From CAWEQO01 sp963811225 (GTDB lineage: Bacteria > Chloroflexota > Anaerolineae > Anaerolineales > Anaerolineaceae), in NCBI GenBank assembly GCA_963811225.1, contig CAWEQO010000011.1:1-64000 (forward strand): 64,000 bases of DNA, given 5' to 3'. The translations under genes were made by a program, and so were the position numbers. Below, piece by piece: positions 8,303-16,527 of the stretch. Position 1 is the stretch's first letter. Each line of letters begins with the position of its first letter. The notes beneath the pieces were generated by a model. That model was not told where the DNA came from, did not search any database, and saw only the letters and a program-made list of their open reading frames with translations.

Positions 8303-8434
8303 AATGCAAGACAGGCTGGGTATTCGTTTTTGAAAAACAAACAGGAACGAATGCTTTAGGCGCCAGGGGGAAACCTGGTTAACTGTGGATATGGTAGACA
8401 CTCATATTCACAGCTGCCAAATATGAAAAGGCGA

Positions 8435-9949
8435 TCAGAGTTGAAGACCTTTTATCAACGGCTGGAATGTGTCCATAAATTTCAAAGTATTTTCTACACC
8501 CCATTGTTTCATCACTTCTAGCTTCTCTGCAGGATCTGTCACCCTACCTGGCATAGAGAGTGAGACTCGCACACCCTTCCTGTTATTCAAGCGATCCCAA
8601 TCGAGAGCAGAGCCGATTTCTCGCTCGATTTCTTCACGCATATTGTATAGTTGATCGAATGCGGACTTGTTATCCTTCCTAACGCCAGTGTCAATATATA
8701 GCTCTACTCGAAACTCGGGCGCTGTCGGAAACACCCATCCAAATCCAAAACCGGCTCGACCGGCGCTAAAAGTCCACCAATTTTGCGGTTTTACCTTTTC
8801 TGCTTTGACAACCCCTGGTCTGGCCGATTTCAATCCATTCAGTACATCGAGAAAGAACATCTGCATCAGGACATGTTTCGATCTCTCAAATACAACAATC
8901 TTGCCGTCTATGTCTACTTCCTTTACTTTCCATCCTGCTTTCAACCACGCATCGGCATGCTCACTTTCGAATGGATCGTTACTCCACCAGGACAAATGTT
9001 TATAGGCTGTATCCTGGAGCGGCCAACCGATTAATTTTTCAACCGCCTCAAACTGCAATTGGATTGCTTGCGTACTCGGCGCTTGTTTATTAAGCCAGGA
9101 ATTCAACCCCTCCAAAGCGTCTTCAGGGGAACTTTCATTCTGACTTTTCGTTATAACAGGAATTTGATCTACTTTCGGGGTGACCACTCGATGGACTTCA
9201 GGGCGCGGCCGGTTGTTCAGCCACATTAGAATTGTAGCCAGGTTGTTATGCTGGAGATTGTCCAATCGTCCACGCAAATGGGCTAATTGATTTCTCATCC
9301 GGCGCACTTGATCCATGTATTCCAGAAACATCCCTTTTGGTTCCAAAGCGCCTTTAAACCGCGGCCAAACCTCATCATTTTTCATTAAGCGGGTATGGTC
9401 GTAAAAGCTAAACTCTTCATACTCACGGTTCGGATGACCTGGATCTCGCTTATCCGCTCCAAACTCTCCAATAAGAAGTCGGTTGAATAATTCTGGTGAT
9501 GGCAAAGCAGCTTCGATATACTGTCGAAGCAACAATTCGACATCCTGAATGTATAAATTATCCTCCGACACCTCACGGAAGAAATTTACGGCATCATAAT
9601 TTGTAATAATCCCTTTTGGCTTACCTTCGCTTACTACAATGACCGCATAATTCGTCTGTAACTGGCTCAAGGCTTCGTAAATGCTGCTCTGGGGTGAAAG
9701 CGTGTGGGCATTTTCACGACAATGGTCCACCAGAAGGTCGAGCAGAGAGAAGTTGCCTACGAGCGCCTGACTTCGGATAATAGACCTCTCTGAAATGATT
9801 CCACAAAGATTGCCTTGATCATCGATGACCGGCATTTGACTGTAATCATTCCCTACCATGATTTCTAATGCTTCACGAATCTTTCTATTCTTTTCGATAC
9901 AAACTACGGGAGGATTACGTTCAACTATTTCGCGAACCAAATATGTCAT
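8435..9949 (-). CDS. CBS - HEPN-like - DUF7662-like - DUF4268-like multidomain protein
   Basis: A 504-aa protein, markedly more AT-rich than its neighbours. I chose the ATG at 9949 because GGAGGT precedes it; a TTG eight codons upstream is also open. Two CBS motifs occupy about residues 1-125, a ligand-sensing module that usually binds adenine nucleotides. Residues 130-245 are helical and contain R219-N-Q-L-A-H224, which fits the RX4H signature of HEPN ribonucleases. Residues 295-355 (AYKHLSWWSND, AWLKAGWKV) resemble DUF7662. Residues 362-500 resemble DUF4268, often found with restriction or defence genes. No partner genes flank it. A nucleotide-gated RNase or defence role is inference. Domain names are from recall. 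Confidence 0.75.
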   Translation of the reverse strand: MTYLVREIVERNPPVVCIEKNRKIREALEIMVGNDYSQMPVIDDQGNLCGIISERSIIRSQALVGNFSLLDLLVDHCRENAHTLSPQSSIYEALSQLQTNYAVIVVSEGKPKGIITNYDAVNFFREVSEDNLYIQDVELLLRQYIEAALPSPELFNRLLIGEFGADKRDPGHPNREYEEFSFYDHTRLMKNDEVWPRFKGALEPKGMFLEYMDQVRRMRNQLAHLRGRLDNLQHNNLATILMWLNNRPRPEVHRVVTPKVDQIPVITKSQNESSPEDALEGLNSWLNKQAPSTQAIQLQFEAVEKLIGWPLQDTAYKHLSWWSNDPFESEHADAWLKAGWKVKEVDIDGKIVVFERSKHVLMQMFFLDVLNGLKSARPGVVKAEKVKPQNWWTFSAGRAGFGFGWVFPTAPEFRVELYIDTGVRKDNKSAFDQLYNMREEIEREIGSALDWDRLNNRKGVRVSLSMPGRVTDPAEKLEVMKQWGVENTLKFMDTFQPLIKGLQL

Positions 9950-10116
9950 GATGACCTCCGAATAAACCGGCAAAAGCGTATACGCTATGCTTAGTGATTG
10001 GTAATGAAGCTTCGGGACTGCTTAGAGGATATTCACCTGAATTCCTATAAGTGATAAAAGGATTTTACATGGCAATTATAGCAAGGAAAATTGATTCGGA
10101 TATCGGTTATAGGTAG

Positions 10117-10217
10117 GGGCAACACAAAAATGTTCGAAAATGTTGTAGATATTGAGAGTGCGGCGCAGCGCCGCACTCTCAATATCTACAACATTTTCGA
10201 ACATTTTTGTGTTGCCC
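10117..10217. repeat. 101-bp perfect palindrome (50-bp arms, 1-nt spacer)
   Basis: Arms 10117-10166 and 10168-10217 are perfectly complementary around a single A. It lies between the start of the CBS gene (9949) and the stop of the isomerase gene (10244), both on the minus strand, so it is downstream of one gene and upstream of the other. The rest of 9950-10243 holds only a possible minus-strand -10 box (TATAAT, 10075-10080) and no gene. Confidence 0.85.
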
Positions 10218-10243
10218 AGATGGCAGCTGCCGGCAAGATGAAA

Positions 10244-11305
10244 CTACCCGGCCTTGGCCATCTCCTTTTTAAATGTCGCCAGGGCTTCGATGGGAGTGGG
10301 ATCGACGCCGTAGGCCATGGCGAGGTAGTAGGAGGTGTAGTCGCCGTAGTGCAGAGCGGTCCACATATGGGAGAGGGGGGCTTCGCCTTTGGCTTCGATC
10401 ACGTCGGTGTTGATGCCCTGCATCATAAAGACTTTGCGGGTCAGATCGGTGCGCAGGGCGATGCGGGGGTGGTAGGAGGGCGCCTTGAGGAACAGCACGG
10501 CCATGCGGTTGAACAGTTCTTCGGGGTTCTCCAGCCCGGCCAGGGTATTGTGGTCGGCCTCGGGCAAGAACTCGAACTGGGCCCAGGTCTTGGCGACCTC
10601 GCTCATCTGGCCTTTCCAGCGGCGCGCCACCGGTTCTAGCATGCCGGCGCCGATAACGGTGATCCAGCGGCCGTACAGCTGGCCCGCCAGGCGCTTCGCC
10701 GGGTTGCGCTCTACCGGCACGTCGGCTTCAAGATCCGCCTGCTGCTCACGCATGGCCTCGATCGCGGCCTTGAGATGCCCGCTGGGATCGGGGATCAGGC
10801 CCAGCCGGTAGATGGCGGCCAGCAGCAGGCCGAAGGAATAGCCAACGGCGGCGCGCGGCTGGCCCTGGTGCTCGAAGCGCCAGGACGGCACACCCATCGA
10901 CTCGGCCATTTCGCCCAGCTTGCCGCCGGTGCTGACGGTCATGATGCGAACGCCGTGCGAGCGGGCCTGCTCGAAGGCCGACAGGGTCTCCTCTGTGTTG
11001 CCGGAGTGTGACGAGGCGATCATCAGGGTGCCGCGTCCGTTGGCCCAGGCGGGCAGGGTGTAGTCACGCTGAACGAAGACCGGCACGGGACAGATCGGCT
11101 CCACATAGGAAGCCATCAGGTCGGCGCCGATGGCCGAGCCGCCCATCCCGGCGATGATAATGTTGTGGATGCCCTCGGCCTCCGGCAGGGGTTGGTCCAT
11201 GCCGAGCTGCCAGGCTTCCTGGAGCTGATCGGGCAGGCCGTGGATCTCTCCATACATATCGAGTGTGTCCAACTCACGGAATCGTTCCAAATGATCTAAA
11301 TCCAT
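10244..11305 (-). CDS. Bifunctional phosphoglucose/phosphomannose isomerase
   Basis: A 353-aa SIS-fold isomerase of the archaeal/Chloroflexi bifunctional type, interconverting glucose-6-P or mannose-6-P with fructose-6-P. The sugar-phosphate site is recognisable in IIIAGMGGSAIGADL and MIASSHSGNTEETL; PRAAVGYSFG and a late ADHNTLAG follow, as in the family. I prefer the ATG at 11305 because GAGAGGG lies upstream; a TTG at 11356, which would overlap the preceding lipoprotein gene by 4 bp, is possible. Its stop lies 26 bp from the 101-bp palindrome. Co-transcription with the upstream lipoprotein gene is likely. Confidence 0.85.
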   Translation of the reverse strand: MDLDHLERFRELDTLDMYGEIHGLPDQLQEAWQLGMDQPLPEAEGIHNIIIAGMGGSAIGADLMASYVEPICPVPVFVQRDYTLPAWANGRGTLMIASSHSGNTEETLSAFEQARSHGVRIMTVSTGGKLGEMAESMGVPSWRFEHQGQPRAAVGYSFGLLLAAIYRLGLIPDPSGHLKAAIEAMREQQADLEADVPVERNPAKRLAGQLYGRWITVIGAGMLEPVARRWKGQMSEVAKTWAQFEFLPEADHNTLAGLENPEELFNRMAVLFLKAPSYHPRIALRTDLTRKVFMMQGINTDVIEAKGEAPLSHMWTALHYGDYTSYYLAMAYGVDPTPIEALATFKKEMAKAG

Positions 11306-11352
11306 TTCAATTTCCCTCTCAATCGAATTTATGAGTAACTTTGATCGCTGCT

Positions 11353-12390
11353 TCAAGGTGCAGACCAGGTAAGGAATTCCAGCTTTAGGAAGTTGTCCTT
11401 CAAATTGATGACCGGCAGGCGAGCGTAACCCGGCAGGCCCTGGTTGCTGCGATAGCAGAGGAAAACGCCTTCCTTCAAGCTGTCGAGAGCGAGCGGGTCG
11501 GCAGAGAGACGCACACTGCGGCAGTCGTTCTCCGTCGGGGTGCGGGCGCCGAACACGGCGATACGCGTCCCAACGGAGGGGCGCAAGACGGCCTGCTCAC
11601 CTTCCATCTGGAAAGTCAGGTCATCGGTGCTGCCGGTGTTGATCATGCCGCTGTCGAAGTCCATCCAGTCTTGCAGGTACAGGGTCAGCTCGCCGCCATA
11701 AAAGACAACCGGAGTGACCGTGGGAGTCGGCAAGGCGCCGGGGGTCGGTGTGATCAGCTCCTCGGTGACCTGGATGCGGGCCCAAAAAGCCGATCTACCG
11801 CTGGGGCCGATGCCGAACAGGTTGGTGTCTTCATCGCTCAGCATCCAGTTGCTCTGGTATGTGCCGGGCTTCAGCGGAGCGACCATGTCGACGGTGACGT
11901 CGATCGATCCCCCGGGCTCGACGCTTTCGTGGAGGTACTGGCTTCCTGGTGCGCTCATTTGCTCACCCGAGAAAAAGATTACCGCGTAGCCGGGATCCCA
12001 TGCACAAGCGCCGGCGTTGACCAGACGCCAGGTTTTACTGAAAGACTCACCGGGCTGCACGATCTTCCCGTCCGGAATCGTCAGGTCAAACGGCCGTCCG
12101 GGAGCCGCTTGATTGCAGGGCTCGTCCGGTGCGCTTTTGAGCGGCCGGTTGGGTGAGCTTGCCATAGTGGGTTCCTGGCTGGCCGCGCCCAGGGCGTTGG
12201 CCACCTGCTGGTTCCCCTCAGAAACCGGCTGGGCATTGCTGGTTGGGATCGGGTCGGGTGGGCCTTCTCCAATCGGAGTCAGAGGGCCAGGCTGAACGGC
12301 GCCTGGGGCGGTCTGTCGCACCGGCAGTGTGCAGGCAGTCAACGCGGCGAGTAATATCCATGCAGTCAAGATGCGCAAGCGTGTTTTCAT
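11353..12390 (-). CDS. Lipoprotein with NBR1-type Ig-like domain
   Basis: A 345-aa secreted lipoprotein. The signal peptide ends in the lipobox LTAC (MKTRLRILTAWILLAALTAC). A Pro-rich low-complexity spacer follows. Residues 110-215 form an Ig-like domain of the kind named for human NBR1, with GESFSKTWRLVNAGACAWDP and PLKPGTYQSNWMLSDE. The C-terminal 110 residues are beta-rich with no recognised family. A second lipoprotein with the same domain is encoded at 29153-29698. Such proteins are frequent in Anaerolineae, and surface binding is the usual guess. The gene diverges from fdhD. Confidence 0.8.
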   Translation of the reverse strand: MKTRLRILTAWILLAALTACTLPVRQTAPGAVQPGPLTPIGEGPPDPIPTSNAQPVSEGNQQVANALGAASQEPTMASSPNRPLKSAPDEPCNQAAPGRPFDLTIPDGKIVQPGESFSKTWRLVNAGACAWDPGYAVIFFSGEQMSAPGSQYLHESVEPGGSIDVTVDMVAPLKPGTYQSNWMLSDEDTNLFGIGPSGRSAFWARIQVTEELITPTPGALPTPTVTPVVFYGGELTLYLQDWMDFDSGMINTGSTDDLTFQMEGEQAVLRPSVGTRIAVFGARTPTENDCRSVRLSADPLALDSLKEGVFLCYRSNQGLPGYARLPVINLKDNFLKLEFLTWSAP

Positions 12391-12512
12391 CGGTCAAGAT
12401 GAATTCTACACCATTTTTGCCGAGAGGATTTAAAAGCACGCGGGCATTCAAATATTGCCGGTCTTTTGGTATTCAGGGATACAATCCCTAAGAAACCTCA
12501 CACCAGCAGGAT

Positions 12513-12539
12513 TTGCTTTTATGACTTTTTGGGTATAAA
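12513..12539 (+). promoter_or_regulatory. Possible promoter of fdhD
   Basis: TTGCTT (12513-12518) and TATAAA (12534-12539) with 15-bp spacing, 72 bases before the fdhD start. Spacing is short of optimal. A fourth T-rich element lies between them. No molybdenum-cofactor riboswitch pattern was recognised in this interval. Confidence 0.35.
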
Positions 12540-12610
12540 ATACAGGTGTAGCTAGATTTTCAACACCTCGCAAGTTTTAACGGTTTATTTCTAATAACGG
12601 AGGTAAACGT

Positions 12611-13411
12611 TTGGACCCGGTGAATCCCCCCACCCGAACGATCAAGTACAACCGAAGCGGCGGCTGGCAGCCGTCCGATACCCAAGTGATCACCGAGACG
12701 CCCGTCTCGTTGACCGTTAACGGTGAAGTGTGGTTGAGCTTTGCCTGCACCCCAACCGATCTGGAAGCCCTGGCGGTTGGGTTTTTGTTTAATGAAGGCA
12801 TCATTGCCGGCATGGATGAGATTGCGGCGGTGCGGGTTTGCAACAACTTTGAGAACGTGGACGTGTGGCTGCGGCGTGCGGTGGAGAAACCATCCTCCTG
12901 GCAGCGCACTTCGGGCTGCAATGGAGGTCTGACCCGGGCCGGAGAGCAGGAAATGCCGGCGATACAGCCGGTGGAAGCGTTGTTCTCGCCGGAGACCGTG
13001 CTGAATGCTATGGAGCAGCTGCTGGAGGTGCAGGAACTGTACCGGCAAGCGCGCGGTGTGCACTGCTCGGCGCTGTATGATGGAAAGCGCATCCGCCTGC
13101 GGGCAGAGGACATCGGGCGGCACAACACGCTCGACAAGCTGGCCGGGCTGCTGCTGATGGAAGGGTTGAGCGCCGAGGGCTGGATGGCGCTGACCACCGG
13201 CCGGATCAGCTCTGAGATGCTGCAGAAGTCGGCCCGCATGGGCGCGGCGATGGTGGTGTCACGCACCTCGCCCACGTCGATGTCTGTGCAAACGGCAGAG
13301 AGACTGGGCATCACCCTGGTCGGATATGCCCGGAGGACCCAATTCTGGGTGTACGCCCATCCCGAGCGGTTGGGGATGGTGACGGAGGGGATTGCGGAGG
13401 CGGCGGATTAG
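12611..13411 (+). CDS. fdhD: Formate dehydrogenase accessory sulfurtransferase FdhD
   Basis: A 266-aa protein required to sulfurate the molybdenum cofactor of formate dehydrogenase. It starts with TTG, preceded by GGAGGT at 12599-12604. Family landmarks include TETPVSLTVNGEVW, CTPTDLEALAVGFLFNEG, the cysteine loop TSGCNGGLTRAG, and VHCSALYD, RAEDIGRHNTLDKL, TTGRISSEM. The loop has one cysteine (SGCNGG) where E. coli FdhD has CxxC, so sulfur transfer would depend on a single Cys here. It sits in front of the formate dehydrogenase genes, convergent with mobA. Confidence 0.92.
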   Translation: MDPVNPPTRTIKYNRSGGWQPSDTQVITETPVSLTVNGEVWLSFACTPTDLEALAVGFLFNEGIIAGMDEIAAVRVCNNFENVDVWLRRAVEKPSSWQRTSGCNGGLTRAGEQEMPAIQPVEALFSPETVLNAMEQLLEVQELYRQARGVHCSALYDGKRIRLRAEDIGRHNTLDKLAGLLLMEGLSAEGWMALTTGRISSEMLQKSARMGAAMVVSRTSPTSMSVQTAERLGITLVGYARRTQFWVYAHPERLGMVTEGIAEAAD

Positions 13412-13427
13412 GGTTTGGGGAGAGCAG

Positions 13428-14051
13428 TCACGAGGGCTGCCCCTCTGAACCGGCCAGCGCCTCGGCCTGAGCGAATTCTTCGGGTGTGTTGACGTTGAGG
13501 AAAGCGCGCATTTCTGGATCGTAGAGGCGCACCTCCTCCGGCCCCATGACCCGCAGGCGGACTTGATCGAACCAGGAGTCCATGCGCAGGCGGCCGGCGT
13601 CCAGCGAAGCCCGCACCGGGCCCAAGCAGGTCTCGCGGCGGTAGACGGCGTGGAGCGGCTCGTAGCCAAACTTTGTGCGCGGGATCACCACGTCGGCATC
13701 CGATTCGAGCAGCAGTTTGCGCTGCGCCGCCAGAAGCTCCGGGTTGACGAAGGGCATATCGCAGGCCACCAGGGCGACGACCGGCAGGCGCGCCGCAGTC
13801 AAGGCGGTGTAGAGCCCACCCAAAGCGCCCATACCGGGCAGCACGTCGGGCATCAGCGGCAGATCGAGGAACTCGAGACCGGCGGGCTGGTTGGTGGTCA
13901 CCAGGACCTCGCCGGCCAGGTGAACAAGACGGCCGATCACCCGGGCGATCAACGGTTGGCCGAGGAACGGCATCAGGGCTTTATTTTGACCCATCCGGCG
14001 GGAGACGCCGCCGGCCTGAATAACAAGGCTCATTTCGACTGGATTTGTCAT
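13428..14051 (-). CDS. mobA: Molybdenum cofactor guanylyltransferase
   Basis: A 207-aa nucleotidyltransferase that attaches GMP from GTP to molybdopterin to build the bis-MGD cofactor used by formate dehydrogenase. The GTP-binding start VIQAGGVSRRMGQNKAL is diagnostic, followed by LVACDMPFVNPEL (metal-binding Asp) and YEPLHAVYRR. The C terminus FLNVNTPEEFAQAE is typical. It is convergent with fdhD (16 bp gap) and divergent from the fdh structural genes, whose start is 30 bp from its own, so the two promoters must overlap. Its position ties cofactor synthesis to the enzyme that needs it. Confidence 0.92.
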   Translation of the reverse strand: MTNPVEMSLVIQAGGVSRRMGQNKALMPFLGQPLIARVIGRLVHLAGEVLVTTNQPAGLEFLDLPLMPDVLPGMGALGGLYTALTAARLPVVALVACDMPFVNPELLAAQRKLLLESDADVVIPRTKFGYEPLHAVYRRETCLGPVRASLDAGRLRMDSWFDQVRLRVMGPEEVRLYDPEMRAFLNVNTPEEFAQAEALAGSEGQPS

Positions 14052-14081
14052 ATTTATACTCTATCACAAAATGGAGGTTTG

Positions 14082-15783
14082 ATGGCTGAAATCAATCTGG
14101 CAACCCTGCAAGGTTTGCTGGCCGACCTCGTTCCGCAAGGGCGCAGCGGTCTGCTGCCGGCCTTGCACGCTACCCAAAGCCTGTACGGCTACGTTCCAGA
14201 GGCGGCCGCGGCCGAGATCGCCGCAAAGCTGGGCGTACCGCTGGCAGACGTGTATGGGGTGATCGACTTCTACACCCTGTTCCAAAGCGAGCCGGTTGGA
14301 AAAACCGTGCTGCATGTATGCGAAGACCCGGCCTGTGCCATGGCCGGGGCCGAGGGACTGTTCAAGACCATGCGCCGCAAGGTGGAAGGCAACGGCAGCA
14401 GCACAGTGACCGTCGAGCGGGCGCCGTGCCTGGGCCTTTGCGAGCATGCCCCGGCGCTGCTGGTGCAAGGCGCGCCGGTGGGCGATGCCGCCACACACAC
14501 CTGGGAAGACCTGGTGGCGGGCAAGGTGCAGCGCCCGGGCAACGTCGTTGGCGGGGACGTGCGCATCTTGACTGCCAACTGCGGCCACAGCCGGCCGACC
14601 ACCCTGGCAGAGTACGAGCAGAGCGGCGGCTATGCGGCCCTGCGCCGGGCGCTGGAGGGGAGTCCGGGCGAGGTGATCGAGACGGTCAAGGCATCTGGAC
14701 TGGTGGGGCGTGGGGGCGCAGCCTTCCCGACCGGGGTCAAGTGGGAAGGCGCAGCCAGGGCCGAGGGCCAACCCAAGTACGTGATCTGCAATGGCGACGA
14801 GGCCGAGCCGGGTACCTTCAAAGATCGGGTGTTGATGGAGGAAGACCCGCACCGCCCGTTGGAAGGGCTGATCCTGGCAGCCTACGCCACCGGCGCGGAG
14901 AAGGGCTACTGGTACATCCGCGGCGAGTACACCTATCCGTATGAGGTGGTACGGCGGGCGCTGACCGAGGCCCGTAAAGCGGGCTACCTGGGCGAAAACA
15001 TCTTGGGCAGCAGCTTCAGCTTCGAGGTGGAGCTGCGCCGGGGGGCAGGCGCCTACATTTGCGGTGAGGAAACCGCCCTGTTCGAGTTCGATTGAGGGCA
15101 AGCGCGGCTTCCCGCGCATCAAGCCGCCCTTCCCCACCACGCAAGGCCTTTTCAATAAGCCGACGGTGATCAATAACGTCGAGACGCTGGCAAACATTCC
15201 AACCATCCTGGAAAAAGGCGTCGAGGGCTACCGGCGGATGGGAACACAAAAGTCGCCAGGGTCGAAGCTGTTCTGCCTGTCCGGTGATGTGGCCCGGCCG
15301 GGGCTATACGAGGTGCCCTTCGGAACGAGCTTCCGGCACCTGTTGGAGGACTTGGCCGGTGGCATGCGCGGTGATCGCAAGATGAAAGCGGCACTGTTCG
15401 GAGGCGCAGCCGGAGCGTTTGCCACCGAAGCCGACCTGGACGTGGCGCTGACCTTCGAAGACCTGCGGGCAGCCGGCCTGCCGCTCGGCTCCGGCGTGAT
15501 TACCGTGTTGGACGAGACGCGCGACCTGCGTGACGTGCTGTCACGGCTGGCGCGCTTCTTTGCAGAGGAATCGTGCGGCAAGTGCTATCCGTGCCAGATC
15601 GGCACCCAGCGCCAGTACGAGATCATGCAGCGAATCGCGCAAGGGCAGCCCCAATCGGGGGATGTGGAACGCTTACAAGATACCGGCTGGACCATGACGG
15701 ACGCCTCGCTGTGCGGCCTGGGCCAAACTGCCGCCTCGGCAGTGATGAGCGCCATGCGACACTGGCCCGAATTATTTGTGTAA
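14082..15783 (+). CDS. Formate dehydrogenase beta subunit (NuoE-NuoF fusion), frame interrupted at 15087
   Basis: Encodes an NADH-dehydrogenase-like diaphorase subunit of about 566 aa in two frames. Part 1 (14082-15095): NuoE-like [2Fe-2S] domain with CEDPAC and CLGLC (Cys spacing C-x4-C and C-x3-C), then NuoF-like NAD/FMN segments GLVGRGGAAFPTGVKW and CNGDEAEPGTFKDR. Part 2 (to 15783): TTQGLFNKPTVINNVETL and the [4Fe-4S] motif SCGKCYPC with a later Cys in SLCGLG. The frame breaks inside ETALFE/SIEGKRG because of an extra T at 15087-15088. Removing one T restores the canonical sequence. GGAGGT precedes the ATG. It passes electrons from the alpha subunit to NAD+. Confidence 0.85.
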
Positions 15784-15795
15784 AAGGGAGAAACC

Positions 15796-16527
15796 ATGCC
15801 AGAAACGATCACCCTGACAATTGACGATCAAACGGTCAGCGTGCCGGAAGGGACGACCATCCTGAAAGCCGCCCAAGGCGCAGGGATCGAGATCCCCACC
15901 ATCTGCTACCACGACTACCTGACCCCAAACGGACTGTGCCGGATGTGCGTGGTGGAGGTGGAGGGCTCACGCACGCTGCAGGCTTCGTGCGTGGCCAAGG
16001 CGGCCGAAGGGATGCAGGTGCGCACGCAGTCTGAGCGGGTGCGGCGCTCGCGCAAGACCATCCTGGAAATGCTTGCGGCGACGGTGGACCTCAGCGAAGC
16101 GCCGGAGATCCAGACCTTCATGCAGGAATATTCCGCCGACGAGCAGCGCTACCCGGACGCCGAGGCGCGCAGCCCGGAGCTGATCGACGACAACCCGATG
16201 TTCATCCGCGACTACGCCAAGTGTGTGCTGTGCTGGCGCTGCGTGCAGGTCTGCGCCGACGACGCCCAGTACACCTACGCCATCAACTTCAGCGGGCGCG
16301 GCTACGAGACCCAGATCGACACCTTTTTCGAGAAACCAATGACCGGCACCAGCTGCGTGTTCTGCGGGCAGTGCGTGGCGGTCTGCCCGACCGGGGCGCT
16401 GAAGCCCAAGCGCCAGTGGCTGCTGGAGATGGGTTATAACGCCGACGACATTATGGGCATGACCCGCTCGGAGCGCAAGCGACGCAAACGCCGGGAAGCC
16501 GAAGTCGAAACGGGAGGTACGGTATGA
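15796..16527 (+). CDS. Iron-sulfur subunit, NuoG/HoxU-like
   Basis: A 243-aa electron-transfer subunit. Residues 1-80 are a [2Fe-2S] ferredoxin domain with CYHDYLTPNGLCRMC and a later Cys in LQASC. Residues 135-215 hold two [4Fe-4S] motifs, CVLCWRCVQVC and CVFCGQCVAVCP. This matches the N-terminal part of NuoG or hydrogenase subunit HoxU and the matching region of NAD-dependent formate dehydrogenases. It starts 12 bp after the beta subunit and overlaps the alpha subunit by 4 bp (16524-16527), so all three are coupled. It wires the molybdenum site to the diaphorase in the cytoplasm. Confidence 0.9.
   Translation: MPETITLTIDDQTVSVPEGTTILKAAQGAGIEIPTICYHDYLTPNGLCRMCVVEVEGSRTLQASCVAKAAEGMQVRTQSERVRRSRKTILEMLAATVDLSEAPEIQTFMQEYSADEQRYPDAEARSPELIDDNPMFIRDYAKCVLCWRCVQVCADDAQYTYAINFSGRGYETQIDTFFEKPMTGTSCVFCGQCVAVCPTGALKPKRQWLLEMGYNADDIMGMTRSERKRRKRREAEVETGGTV

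Noticed and set aside
12400..12600. Molybdenum cofactor riboswitch before fdhD
   Set aside because: Only promoter-like sequences and a small hairpin were visible; the conserved Moco motif was not recognised.
13563..14081. N-terminal extension of the fdh beta frame by about 170 codons
   Set aside because: It runs antisense through mobA; GGAGGT and the NuoE-like start at 14082 fix the real start.
15050..15120. Programmed frameshift site in the fdh beta gene
   Set aside because: There is no slippery heptamer or stimulatory pseudoknot; a simple extra base restores the conserved protein.
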